Below, one piece after another: positions 21,346 through 31,208 of a DNA stretch of 64,000 bases. A program made the position numbers and the translations under genes. This stretch comes from Acidobacteria bacterium Mor1. GTDB taxonomy: Bacteria > Acidobacteriota > Polarisedimenticolia > Polarisedimenticolales > Polarisedimenticolaceae. The stretch spans positions 3,473,385-3,537,384 of the forward strand of contig CP011806.1 in the NCBI GenBank assembly GCA_001664505.1. The letters run 5' to 3'. Numbering within the stretch: position 1 is the stretch's first letter; every line of letters begins with the position of its first letter. A model generated the notes under the pieces. It worked only from the letters and a program-made list of their open reading frames with translations. It had not been told where the DNA came from and did no database searches.

Positions 21346-22247
21346 GCTCCCACCGCCATCGACACCGCTCGCTCCACGGTCTGATAGTGAATGTCGACGA
21401 TATCCTCGACCACCGGTGCGTAGCCACCCGCCATGGTGATCGCCACCGGCACGCCCGCCTCGGCGCAGCGATCCAGCACCAGCCGGTCCCGGGCCGCCAG
21501 CCCCGCCTTGGTCAGACGCAGCCTACCCCAGCGGTCCCCGTGCCACGGGTCGGCCCCGGCGAGAAAGATCGCCAGATCCGGCCGGCCGGTGGAAAACACG
21601 CCATCGAGCCCCTCGCCCAGCGCCGCCAGGTAGGTCTCGTCCCCGGTGCCGTCGGGCAGGGCGATATCGAGATCGCTGACCTCCTTGCGGTAGGGGAAGT
21701 TCTTCTCGCCGTGAATCGAGAAGGTGAAGATCGACGGATCCCCGGCACAGATCGCCGCGGTGCCGTTCCCCTGGTGCACGTCGCAGTCCAGCACCGCCAC
21801 CTGCTTGACCTTGCCCTCGGCCTGGAGGGTGCGGGCGGCGATGGAGCTGTCGTTGAACACGCAGAAGCCCTCGCCCCGGTCGCGAAAGGCGTGGTGGGTG
21901 CCCCCGGCAAGGCTGACCGAGATGCCGTCCTCGAGGGCCGCCCGGCAGGCTTCGATGGTCGCCCCCGACGAACGCAGCGAGCGCTCGACCATGCCGGGGC
22001 TCCAAGGGAATCCGATGCGCCGCTGTTCGGCAGGCTCCAACTCCCCCGCCCGGACCTTGGCCACGTAGGTGTCGTCGTGCGAGGTCGCCAACTCCTCGGG
22101 GGTCGCGGCGTGGGGTAGCCGAAAGGCCTCGAGGGGCACCATTCCCGACTCGGCGATCCGCCGCCGCAGGCGGGAATACTTGGTCATCGGGAAGCGGTGT
22201 CCCGGCGGCAGCGGCAGAACGAAGGTGTCGGTATAGAAGATCCGCAT
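21342..22247 (-). CDS. Histone-deacetylase-family hydrolase
   Basis: Zn-dependent arginase/deacetylase-fold hydrolase of the class that includes acetoin-utilisation AcuC and acetylpolyamine amidohydrolases. 301 residues from the ATG at 22247 (GAGGGG site, TAATG overlap with the M23 gene). Motifs: catalytic GGTHHAF (about 118), zinc-binding DCDVHQGNGT (about 154), HGEKNFPYR, and GADPWHGDRWGRL with the third metal Asp. The open frame extends 24 codons upstream into the M23 gene, which is not needed. It overlaps hemF by ATGA. Substrate unknown; an acetylated metabolite or protein is expected. Confidence 0.92.
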   Translation of the reverse strand: MRIFYTDTFVLPLPPGHRFPMTKYSRLRRRIAESGMVPLEAFRLPHAATPEELATSHDDTYVAKVRAGELEPAEQRRIGFPWSPGMVERSLRSSGATIEACRAALEDGISVSLAGGTHHAFRDRGEGFCVFNDSSIAARTLQAEGKVKQVAVLDCDVHQGNGTAAICAGDPSIFTFSIHGEKNFPYRKEVSDLDIALPDGTGDETYLAALGEGLDGVFSTGRPDLAIFLAGADPWHGDRWGRLRLTKAGLAARDRLVLDRCAEAGVPVAITMAGGYAPVVEDIVDIHYQTVERAVSMAVGA

Positions 22248-23632
22248 TACCCCTCGTAGGGTAGCGAATCCCGCAATTTCAGCTTCAGCCGATCCCGGAT
22301 CCACTTGGGATCCCACCACTCCTTGGGGTTCACCGGCAGCCCGTGGAGCAGCATGGTGAAGTGCAGGTGATCCCCGCCGGCAAGGCCGGTCACGCCTGAA
22401 CGGCCGAGCTCCTGCCCCCGCTCGACGGTGTCCCCCTCGGCCACCGACAGGCTCGAAAGGTGGCCGTAGAGGCTGTGCAGGCCGTAGCCGTGATCGATCA
22501 CCACCGCGTAGCCGTAGATCCCGAAGTAGCGGGACAGCACCACAACGCCGTCGTTGGCCGCCTCGATCTTGTCCTGCTTGACCGACGCCAGGTCGTAGCC
22601 CAGATGATCCTGATGATCGACCACGGTGCCGTTGTAGACGTAGCTGCGGCGATCGGCGAAGGACGACGTGACCTTGGCGTTCCGCATCGGCAGGAACACC
22701 TCGTCCCAGAGGAACGCTTCTTCCGATTCGCGGCTCAACTCGATCAGGGTCTCGGCGTTCTGCGCCCGCAGCTTGCGGTTGATGTTGATGTAGTTGTCCA
22801 GCAGGTTGCCCTGGTCGGTCAGCTCCGGCGTCTGCGCCAGGATCGCCGGCACGACACGCCCCATGAAGCGGTCGTTCACCGGGATGGTGTCGGTGGTCAA
22901 TGGACGCGGGAAGAAGCGGTCGACGAAGTTCATCTGGGATTCGTTGTTCACGTCGTCCCGGGCGTAGAGCTTGACCTGGGTCGCGTCGGGCATGTCGTAG
23001 GGCACCGAGAACAACGCGAAGCGTTGCCCGGGCTGGCCGCCGGGTAGCGGGAAGCCGGGGAAGACCCAGTCGCCGGCGCGCACGCCGTCTTCCACCGAAC
23101 TCTCGCCGACCTGGTAGACCACGACCTCGCTGCCCCCCTGGGCGGCGAACACGTTGCGCGAGGAAATCGTCAGCGTCGGCGGCCGCAAACGTACCGGCAA
23201 CTCGAGTTCTTCCACCGCCGGGTCGGGGCGCATGATCCAGGCGGGAGCGCGGCCGGCGGTGACCCGCAGGCTGGCGGTACCCTCCTTCAACCAGTCCTGA
23301 TGCTGCCGCCCGACGGTCAGCTCGAACTGCTTCTCTTCGACCCGCGGTCCCCAGAACTTCCAGGGGGGAAGCTGAACGTGCTCTTCCTCGTGGAGCAGCT
23401 CGCTGCGCTCCCCCTGGACCAGCTCGACCTTGAGGGCGCCCAGCCCCCGGGTGGCTTCGTTGACCTTGACCGTCAGCGGCGTGCTCTTGCCGATAGCCGG
23501 CAGGGCGTGCTCGATGGCGATGGTCGCCGCCGGTCCGCTGCGAAAAGCGTTCACCCCGACGTAGGCCAGGCCCACCAGGATCGCCAGGAAAAACAGACGC
23601 TTCAGCTTGCTGCCGCTCTTACGACGGGCCAT
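22247..23632 (-). CDS. M23-family metallopeptidase, membrane-anchored
   Basis: 461 residues: short basic N-terminus, one membrane helix (about 12-29, FFLAILVGLAYVGVNAF), about 270 residues of beta-rich region (Ig-like, with LTVKVNEATRGLGALKVELV), and a C-terminal LytM/M23 peptidase domain. Zinc motifs are HLGYD (about 344) and HLHF (about 419) with the intervening HGYGLHSLYGHLSSL. Such enzymes cleave peptide cross-links in peptidoglycan, or act as inactive activators of amidases; here the zinc ligands are present. First gene of the run M23 - deacetylase - hemF - GNAT. Confidence 0.93.
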   Translation of the reverse strand: MARRKSGSKLKRLFFLAILVGLAYVGVNAFRSGPAATIAIEHALPAIGKSTPLTVKVNEATRGLGALKVELVQGERSELLHEEEHVQLPPWKFWGPRVEEKQFELTVGRQHQDWLKEGTASLRVTAGRAPAWIMRPDPAVEELELPVRLRPPTLTISSRNVFAAQGGSEVVVYQVGESSVEDGVRAGDWVFPGFPLPGGQPGQRFALFSVPYDMPDATQVKLYARDDVNNESQMNFVDRFFPRPLTTDTIPVNDRFMGRVVPAILAQTPELTDQGNLLDNYININRKLRAQNAETLIELSRESEEAFLWDEVFLPMRNAKVTSSFADRRSYVYNGTVVDHQDHLGYDLASVKQDKIEAANDGVVVLSRYFGIYGYAVVIDHGYGLHSLYGHLSSLSVAEGDTVERGQELGRSGVTGLAGGDHLHFTMLLHGLPVNPKEWWDPKWIRDRLKLKLRDSLPYEG

Positions 23633-23776
23633 GAGTTCCCCATGTCTTAAGGAGGGTCGCGAAAGACGACCATGTTAGCGCAGGAATGGGCGCGCTGCGC
23701 GGGTACGAAGGTGTCCGGCGCTGGACCGGATGCGATTGGGCGGGGCAGGACACCCGCAACGATAGGCCGGAGGCAG

Positions 23777-24919
23777 CTAACGGAGGTGCGGCGCGAGGAT
23801 GCGCTCCATCATCGGCACGTAAAAGGTCCAGTAGAACTCGTTTTCCGACGGCCCCATGCGCACCGATTCGGTCCAGCGCTTGACCGTCAGGTAGCCCGCC
23901 AGGGGCACCTTGCGGTCGGACATCGGATTGTCGGCGAAGTCGCCGGCGAAGTAATACGCCGTGCCGCCGCCGGGTCCCAGCTTGCGGGTCACCGCCGGGA
24001 AGGTCGCAGGCAGGCCCCGGGCCCGCAGCCGGGCGAAACCGGCCTCGGTCAGGTCCCAGGTGTAGGTCGCCAGCACTTCGACCCCGTTCTCCGGCGTTAC
24101 CACGTCGAACCAGTAGGGGTAGGCGATGTTGTCCCCGGCCTTCTGCAACAGCGGGTCGTGGGGCTCGGCACGGGACAACCGCAGGCTGACCCGTTTGGCC
24201 TCCTTGCCCACGGTCAGCACCTCGATGGCGTCGTCGTCGCGCACCAGCACGTAGCCCGGGCCGCGGAATTCCCATTCCCGTTTCCATTCGTTCCGGTAAT
24301 TTCTTCGCATCCACTCGGGAACTTCTTCCCGAGATTCCAGGCTGGCGAAGTAGCGGCCGATCCAGCGCGTCCAGCGCACGCCCACGGTTTCTTCCAGAAT
24401 TCGCCGCGGTCCCCCGCCTGTCGGGCTGGCCATGGAGTTGAATTCGGCGAGGATGGTCTTGCCCGACCTGAAAGCCTCTTGCACGACCCGTGCCTCGTCG
24501 AACTCCAGGCCGCCGTAAATCTTCGGGCTGCGCTCCAGCGCCGCCTTCATCTCTTCGCCCGACTCCAGATCTTCCCGGTAGACCCCGTAGGTGTCGGCCA
24601 GGTAGATCACGTCGTTGGCCTCGGTGTCCTCCCGGGTCAGCGACTCGGTGCGTTCGGGCGGGTCGCCGGGGGTCGGTCCGGGGAAGGCGCCCCGGTAGTC
24701 GACGTCCCGGTCGAAGCGGGTGCCGTCGGACTGGACCAGGCTCAGGTGGTTGAGCAGCCAGTACAGCGAGCGGTGCTCGATGCGGTTCTCGAAGGGGACG
24801 GTCTTGTCGACCACCACCATGCGCAGCTCCCGGTCCGGCTGCATGACGTGGCATCCCCACGAGGTGCCGAACAGCACCACCAGCAGCAGAATCGGCCAGG
24901 TCCAGCGCAGATGCCTCAC
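23777..24919 (-). CDS. Membrane-anchored protein of unknown function
   Basis: 380 residues from a GTG at 24919 with GAGGGGG upstream; the frame is open further upstream but that part is Arg-rich and lacks a site. The N-terminus WTWPILLLVVLFGTSWGC is one membrane helix or an atypical lipoprotein signal ending in Cys. The periplasmic part has a Rossmann-like beginning (ELRMVVVDKTVPFENRIEHR, then VIYLADTYGVY, TILAEFNSMASPTGGG) resembling class I glutamine amidotransferase-like folds without an evident Cys nucleophile, and a beta-rich C-terminus with AYYFAGDFADNP. Not recognised beyond this. It is followed by the M23 gene after about 140 bases. Confidence 0.7.
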   Translation of the reverse strand: MRHLRWTWPILLLVVLFGTSWGCHVMQPDRELRMVVVDKTVPFENRIEHRSLYWLLNHLSLVQSDGTRFDRDVDYRGAFPGPTPGDPPERTESLTREDTEANDVIYLADTYGVYREDLESGEEMKAALERSPKIYGGLEFDEARVVQEAFRSGKTILAEFNSMASPTGGGPRRILEETVGVRWTRWIGRYFASLESREEVPEWMRRNYRNEWKREWEFRGPGYVLVRDDDAIEVLTVGKEAKRVSLRLSRAEPHDPLLQKAGDNIAYPYWFDVVTPENGVEVLATYTWDLTEAGFARLRARGLPATFPAVTRKLGPGGGTAYYFAGDFADNPMSDRKVPLAGYLTVKRWTESVRMGPSENEFYWTFYVPMMERILAPHLR

Positions 24920-25022
24920 GGAGCCCCCTCGAAGAACGCTCGTCCGTCGTCGCCTCGCGGCCGATTGGCCGCGTCGCAGCGGTGATCCCCTCTCGGGCAA
25001 CGATCACGCCGTCGGAACCTCC

Positions 25023-26078
25023 TTATTGTAGGCGATCCTCCTGCCTTCCCGCAGGCTGGGGCAGTTCGATCACCCGGCCCTGGAAGGCCGTGGCGGCTTC
25101 CTGCCACAGCTCCGCCTCGCGGCCGGTGTAGCGGGGGGAGAAGTGGAAGGGGGCCAGGCGGCGGGCGCCGGCGGCCTGGGCGATTTCCCCGGCCTGGCGG
25201 GCGGTCAGGTGACCCCGCTCGGCGGCCAGAGCGGCGTCTTCGTGGAGGAAGGGCGCCTCGCAGACCAGTAGATCGGCATCCCGGGCCAGGGCGATCGCCT
25301 TCTCGATGTTCTCGGGCGTCGGCCTGATATCGGTGACGTAGGCCAGCCGCTGGCCGGGGCTGCGGCTGAGGATGTCGTCGATCAGCTCGGCGGCAGGGAG
25401 GCGGCGGGGCTCACCCTCGAGGGTTTCCGCATCGAGCAGCTCGTCGGCCGGACGGCAGCGGCGGGCGATCTGCTTGAGCTCTCGCAGCCAGGCGCCGGGG
25501 CGCAGGCCGCGACGGGTCAGCCGATCCTTGTTGACGGAGATGTGCTCGGTCTCCCGAAGCGCGATGGCCATCACCGGGATGCCGTGGTCCAGCAGATCCG
25601 CATGAAGGGTGAAGGCGCGCTCGGCGTGCAGCACCCCGACCCCGGCAGCGTCCCGGGTGAACGGCCGGTCGGGGAGCGGCGAGCGGGACAGGCTGCCGGC
25701 ACCGCTGAACTCGGCGGCCCGGATCCTGTCTCCGTCGATCTCCTCGGCGATGATCTTGACCGGGTAGTGTTCGATCAGGTTCCAGTCGTAGCCTCGAAGC
25801 TTGCCCTCGACCCGATCGATGAACCCCGGCGGGCCGCTGATGGTCAACGGTCGTTCCCGCCCGAGAATCTGACGCAGCAACACATCGAAACCGATGAAGT
25901 GATCCATGTGGGTATGAGTCACCATCGCTCGCTCGACCCGCATCAACTTGCGGGGCGCCAGTCGCGACAGGTCTCCCAGGTCGCAGAGCAGCGCCCGGCC
26001 CTCGTCCATCACGTCGACCCACAGCGCCGGATCGCCGCCGGCACCGTTGACCAGATAGGGAAGAAACACCGCACGCAT
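25023..26078 (-). CDS. MBL-fold hydrolase, ribonuclease Z-like
   Basis: 351 residues with the metallo-beta-lactamase zinc signature HTHMDH (55-60), GFDVLLRQILGRERPLTISG and a second metal region LAYVTDIRPTPEN ... APFLHED ... HLTARQAGEIA, ending with FHFSPRYTG. The layout matches RNase Z/ElaC-type enzymes, which trim 3' ends of tRNA precursors, though it is a diverged member and could act on another phosphodiester. The ATG at 26078 has no clear Shine-Dalgarno. The open frame continues far upstream through the TonB-receptor promoter and antisense to that gene; that extension is rejected as a shadow. Confidence 0.85.
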   Translation of the reverse strand: MRAVFLPYLVNGAGGDPALWVDVMDEGRALLCDLGDLSRLAPRKLMRVERAMVTHTHMDHFIGFDVLLRQILGRERPLTISGPPGFIDRVEGKLRGYDWNLIEHYPVKIIAEEIDGDRIRAAEFSGAGSLSRSPLPDRPFTRDAAGVGVLHAERAFTLHADLLDHGIPVMAIALRETEHISVNKDRLTRRGLRPGAWLRELKQIARRCRPADELLDAETLEGEPRRLPAAELIDDILSRSPGQRLAYVTDIRPTPENIEKAIALARDADLLVCEAPFLHEDAALAAERGHLTARQAGEIAQAAGARRLAPFHFSPRYTGREAELWQEAATAFQGRVIELPQPAGRQEDRLQ

Positions 26079-26252
26079 GTTGGCATTGTCGCACGCGGTG
26101 TCGGCGCCCCGGATACCCGCAGGGCCCGAAGGAGAGGTGCTTGTGTCGCGCTTCGAGAATGAGTGGTTCCGTGCGCGCATCGCGAGAGATGCCAAGCCCT
26201 GAACGCGCTGATATGATCCGCCGCTTCGACATCGAGAGCGGCGCGGATACAG

Positions 26253-26270
26253 AGTCTGCGTTCGCAGACT
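26253..26270. repeat. 18-bp palindrome family, copy 3
   Basis: AGTCTGCGTTCGCAGACT, a perfect palindrome-with-loop ending 15 bases before the TonB-receptor ATG and immediately before its GGGAGA ribosome-binding site. In the mRNA leader it would form a 7-8-bp hairpin next to the site. Confidence 0.55.
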
Positions 26271-26285
26271 CCTGGGAGAATTTGA

Positions 26286-28439
26286 ATGCTGCGCAGCTTG
26301 TGGGCACGGCGTGTTTTCGGGGACGCCGGAGTGAGTTCGTCGTGGTCGGTAGCGGCTAACCTGCTTTTGATCGCGGTGGTGATTCTGGTTCTGGGTTCGG
26401 TTCCTGCGCTCGCTGGGAAGAGCATGTCCGCGACATCGAAGAAATCGCCGACTGAGACCGAGGAAACGACCTGCACTGCGGCAGCGAAGACCTGCAGCGC
26501 TCCGAGTGAGGAGAACGGATCTGACACCGGCGGCCGCGGCGACAACGGGAGCCGAACTAACGGCGGTGGCAGCGGCGGCAGTGCCAACGGCAACGGCAAC
26601 AGCAACGGCAGCGACAAAGGCGGCAAGGACGACAAAGAGCCCCTGGACTCCACTCTCGTCGAGACCGTGGTGGTCGCCAGCGGCGCAGAGCTCCCCCGTA
26701 GCCGGGTGGGACGCCACGTCGAGGTCATCGACGGTGAGCGGCTGCGCCGTGAAGGCATTCGCACGTTGCCCGAAGCGCTGCAGCTGGTCCCCGGCGTCGA
26801 CGTGCGGCGCCGCGGGGTGTTCGGCATGCAGGCGGATGTTTCGATCCGCGGCGGATCCTTCGAACAGGTCAAGGTCGTGGTCGACGGCGTACCGCAGAAC
26901 GACCCGCAGACCGGCCACCACCACATGGACCTGCCGGTACCGGTGGAGGCGATCGAACGGATCGAGGTGCTATTCGGCGCCGGGGCAACGGTTTGGGGGG
27001 CCGACGCCCTCGGTGGCGTGATTCATATCGTGACCCGGAACGGCTCTCGTGACGCGGGAGGCGACGGCTCAGGCAACGGTCCCGGGGGCGCGAGCGCGTC
27101 CAGCGGCTCAGGCAAGCGCGGCGCCTTCGAACTCATCACCGGCGAGAACTCCCTCTCCGGTGCCGAGGGATCCTGGACACTGTCCGATACGCGTCTGGGC
27201 AACCACCGTGTCTCGGTGTCGCGGCTGGAATCCGGCCCCTACAGCGAGGGCAATGAGTTCGACCAGACCGTGGCCCGCTGGGACCTCGACCGCGGCCGGC
27301 TCTCGGCCTCGCTGGCCCACTCGAGCCGCGACTTCGGCGCCCAGAACTTCTATACCACCCGCTTCCCGAATCAGGCCGAGCAGACCGACACCTTTGCCGC
27401 GCGGGTCGGCGTGCGGGGTGAGAGCCGCGCCCTCGGCCAGTGGCGCGGCGACCTCTCCTATCGCCGTCACGACGACACCTTCGTGCTGGACCGCTTCGTG
27501 CCGTCGCTTCTGACCAACGTGCACCGCGCGGAAACCGGCCGTGTCGATCTGATGTCCTCTCGATCCATCGGCGGTCATCGGATCGACCTGGGCCTGGCGG
27601 TGATCGAGGAACGACTGGAGTCGACCAATCTCGGCGACCGGGATCGTTCCCGGGAGCGGCTGCGGGTCAGCTGGACGCGGGAATCCGGGGCTTGGGAGTG
27701 GGGGGTCGGTACCGCCTTCGACCATGTCGAAGATGAGTTCGAGACCAGCCCGACCGCGAGCATCCAGCGGCGCTGGGAGGGGGGTCACGGCTTCCGCGCG
27801 TCGGTCTCGCGTTCGTTTCGGGTGCCGTCGTACACCGAGCGCTTCTACAACGACCCGGCCACGGCGGGGAACCCCGACCTGGATCCCGAACGGGCCTGGT
27901 CCTACGAAGCGGGCTGGACCTTCGAGGGGGAGCGGGACGCGGTCTCCATCGACGGCTTCTTCCGCGATGCGTCCAACCTGATCGACTACGTGCAGGCGCC
28001 CGGCGACCTGCTGTTCCGCGCGACCAACCTGCGAGATGTGGAAACCTCCGGCATCGAGGCGGTCTGGCGGCGGGCGATCGCGTCGCCCGGCGGGCCGCTG
28101 CGCCTGGCGGTGCACGGTGCCTGGCTGGATGCCTCGGGCAGCGAGCCGCTCGGGATCTCGACCTACGTCTTCGACTACTTGAGCTGGCGTGCAGGGGTCT
28201 CGGTGCGGCCGGCGGAGGCGAGCCGTTTCGACTGGTCGTTCCAGACCTTCTGGAATGACCGCAACACCCAGGCAGACTACGTGAAGTCCGACCTGACCCT
28301 GTCCTACGCGCCGGGCGCCGGCGCCTGGAGGATCTGGGTGCGGGCGGACAACCTGTTCGACGAAGCCTACGTCGAGCGGGGAGCGGTGCAGATGCCCGGG
28401 CGCTGGGTCACCGGAGGCGTGCGCCTGGCCTGGGAGTAG
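26286..28439 (+). CDS. TonB-dependent outer-membrane receptor (BtuB-like)
   Basis: 717 residues. Signal/membrane sequence (about 20-44), then an unusually low-complexity Ser/Gly/Asn/Asp linker (about 45-115), a plug domain (ETVVVASGAELPRSRVGRHV, LPEALQLVPGVDVRRRG, DVSIRGGSFEQVKVVVDG, VWGADALGGVIHIVTRN), and a 22-strand barrel to the C-terminus, whose last strand ends in WVTGGVRLAWE. A second Gly/Ser/Asp-rich insert follows the plug (about 258-280). Plug and barrel order fit BtuB/cobalamin- or siderophore-type receptors; the ligand cannot be told and no cobalamin riboswitch motif was found upstream. GGGAGA 7 bases before ATG supports the start. Confidence 0.93.
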   Translation: MLRSLWARRVFGDAGVSSSWSVAANLLLIAVVILVLGSVPALAGKSMSATSKKSPTETEETTCTAAAKTCSAPSEENGSDTGGRGDNGSRTNGGGSGGSANGNGNSNGSDKGGKDDKEPLDSTLVETVVVASGAELPRSRVGRHVEVIDGERLRREGIRTLPEALQLVPGVDVRRRGVFGMQADVSIRGGSFEQVKVVVDGVPQNDPQTGHHHMDLPVPVEAIERIEVLFGAGATVWGADALGGVIHIVTRNGSRDAGGDGSGNGPGGASASSGSGKRGAFELITGENSLSGAEGSWTLSDTRLGNHRVSVSRLESGPYSEGNEFDQTVARWDLDRGRLSASLAHSSRDFGAQNFYTTRFPNQAEQTDTFAARVGVRGESRALGQWRGDLSYRRHDDTFVLDRFVPSLLTNVHRAETGRVDLMSSRSIGGHRIDLGLAVIEERLESTNLGDRDRSRERLRVSWTRESGAWEWGVGTAFDHVEDEFETSPTASIQRRWEGGHGFRASVSRSFRVPSYTERFYNDPATAGNPDLDPERAWSYEAGWTFEGERDAVSIDGFFRDASNLIDYVQAPGDLLFRATNLRDVETSGIEAVWRRAIASPGGPLRLAVHGAWLDASGSEPLGISTYVFDYLSWRAGVSVRPAEASRFDWSFQTFWNDRNTQADYVKSDLTLSYAPGAGAWRIWVRADNLFDEAYVERGAVQMPGRWVTGGVRLAWE

Positions 28440-28469
28440 CGGCAGGTCTCCCGAGTGCTGTGCCGGCTT

Positions 28470-28524
28470 GTTGGGCCGGTTGGGTCGGTTGGACCGCGTT
28501 GGGCCGGTTGGGCCGGTTGGGGTG
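28470..28524 (+). repeat. Six 9-bp tandem repeats (GTTGGGCCG)
   Basis: Six imperfect copies of GTTGGGCCG in the 214-base gap between the TonB receptor and the GFA-like gene, one copy with an extra base. The unit is noncoding. Origin by slippage is likely. Confidence 0.7.
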
Positions 28525-28653
28525 GCTTGCCGGAGCGGTCTGTTGAGCCGGATCGATGCGCCCCGGACCCGTTGCGCCCCGCTGGAGCGACGTTGGCTTC
28601 CGGGACGGAATCGGCCCATGATAGAAGCGGGCCGATTCCATCGGAGGCTGACC

Positions 28654-29052
28654 ATGCACGAGGGCGGATGCGCATGCGGTGCAGTGCGTTACGAAGCGGG
28701 CGAAGACACCGTACGGGTGACCCACTGCCACTGTCTCGATTGCCGTCGCAGCAGTGGCGCCCCGCTCCTGACCTGGGCCGAGTTCCCGGTCGGCGAGTTC
28801 CGCTTCATCAAGGGTGAACCGCGGGAGTACTCGCTGCGCGACGGAACGACCCGCACCTTCTGTCCCCAGTGCGGCAGCCAGCTGACCTTCGTCGACGATG
28901 ACCAGCCTGCGGTGGTCGATGTGAGCGTCGGCACCCTGGACTATCCCTCGGTTGTCGAGCCCGAGGATCACGTCTGGAACAGCCGACGGCTTCCCTGGTT
29001 GCCGGTCGCCGACGGCCTGCCGGTCTACGACAAGAGCCGGAGGCACGAATGA
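28654..29052 (+). CDS. GFA/CENP-V-fold zinc protein
   Basis: 132-residue member of the glutathione-dependent formaldehyde-activating (GFA) fold. Zinc-binding cysteines are visible: CACGAV near the N-terminus, CHCLDC (about 27-32) and CPQCGS (about 71-76). Most members bind two zinc ions; enzymatic formaldehyde activation is shown only for true Gfa, so the activity is uncertain. GGAGG 6 bases before the ATG fixes the start, while the open frame extends upstream through the 9-bp repeats. It overlaps the next gene by ATGA. Confidence 0.88.
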   Translation: MHEGGCACGAVRYEAGEDTVRVTHCHCLDCRRSSGAPLLTWAEFPVGEFRFIKGEPREYSLRDGTTRTFCPQCGSQLTFVDDDQPAVVDVSVGTLDYPSVVEPEDHVWNSRRLPWLPVADGLPVYDKSRRHE

Positions 29053-29309
29053 TCTTCCGGCTTCTGATCGCCGCCGCCCTGGTATTCCTCGTGCTCTTCT
29101 TGATCCGCACGCTGCGTGGACCGGCGGTACGGACCATGGAGCTTCCGCCGGAAGGTGGGCGCACCGAAGAGGACATCCACTGGCTGCTGTCGCGGGATCG
29201 CAAGATCGAGGCGATCAAGGTCTACCGGGAGATGCACGGCGTCGGCCTGCGTGAGGCCAAGGAAGCGGTGGACCGGATGGCGAAGGAATACCGCAGCCGC
29301 GAGCTGTAG
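29049..29309 (+). CDS. Membrane-anchored protein with L7/L12 C-terminal-like domain
   Basis: 86 residues: one N-terminal membrane helix (about 3-23, FRLLIAAALVFLVLFLIRTL), a short linker and a C-terminal helical domain IHWLLSRDRKIEAIKVYREM then GVGLREAKEAVDRMAKEY, which matches the ribosomal protein L7/L12 C-terminal fold (pattern KIxxIKxxRExTGLGLxEAKxxV). It is translationally coupled to the GFA-like gene by ATGA. It is not the ribosomal protein itself; small proteins of this kind are known but their role is not. Confidence 0.85.
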   Translation: MIFRLLIAAALVFLVLFLIRTLRGPAVRTMELPPEGGRTEEDIHWLLSRDRKIEAIKVYREMHGVGLREAKEAVDRMAKEYRSREL

Positions 29310-29786
29310 GCCCGACCGGCTTCAACACATCGGCTGCGGCGGCGTTCGGCAGGGCGGTCAGGCGCTGACGAGCCCATTGCTCTTTCTGCTCTGGGAAAGC
29401 CTGGCGTCGTGGGCCTTTCGTCGTGGGCAGCGTCTTGCGTCGTGGGAAGCGCCTTGCGTCGCGGGCAGCGTCTTGCGTCGTGGGAAGCGCCTTGCGTCGC
29501 GGGCAGCGCCTTGCGTCGTGGGCAGCGGCTTGCGTCGTGGGAAGCGCCTTGCGTCGTGGGCACAGCCTGCCGTCGCGGTAAGCGCATGTCGGTCTTGCGG
29601 TGTGATTCCGGGTTATGCATGCGCAACGCCGAAAGCCCTGTGTGCCGCGGCCCTTCTCGTTCGCGTTGCGTAGAATGACCTGCTAGTTCGGGTCGCGCCT
29701 CCCAACAGGTTTGCCACGTGGTTCGGGTTCGCCGGCCGCGCCCCCCTTTGGTGTCCCGCTGCGACGCGGGCCTGCCTGGAGGATCT
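29310..29786. other. 477-bp noncoding gap containing the tandem array
   Basis: Between the L7/L12-like gene and the HNH gene. It holds the 19-bp array; frames on both strands are open but repetitive and without ribosome-binding sites until the GGAGG at 29777-29781. The HNH promoter must lie in 29590-29775; no strong promoter match seen. Confidence 0.55.
29405..29588. repeat. 19-bp tandem repeat array (8 full units)
   Basis: Eight consecutive 19-bp units of the type CGTCGTGGGMAGCGYCTTG from 29419 to 29570, with partial units on both sides (29405-29418, 29571-29588). Units alternate between CGTCGTGGGAAGCGCCTTG and CGTCGCGGGCAGCGYCTTG. Because 19 is not a multiple of 3 the array is not coding in one frame, though all frames happen to be open. 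There are no spacers, so it is not a CRISPR array. Confidence 0.85.

Positions 29787-31200
<1,414 letters not shown>

Positions 31201-31208
<8 letters not shown>

Noticed and set aside
26079-26285. Cobalamin riboswitch before the BtuB-like receptor
   Set aside because: The conserved B12-box and related sequence blocks were not found; only the 18-bp palindrome is present.
26079-26924. Upstream extension of the RNase Z-like frame (in total 633 codons)
   Set aside because: The extension runs through the TonB-receptor promoter and antisense to its coding region, and the conserved MBL domain begins at 26078.
29405-29588. CRISPR array
   Set aside because: Units are 19 bp, directly adjacent without spacers, and no cas genes are present.
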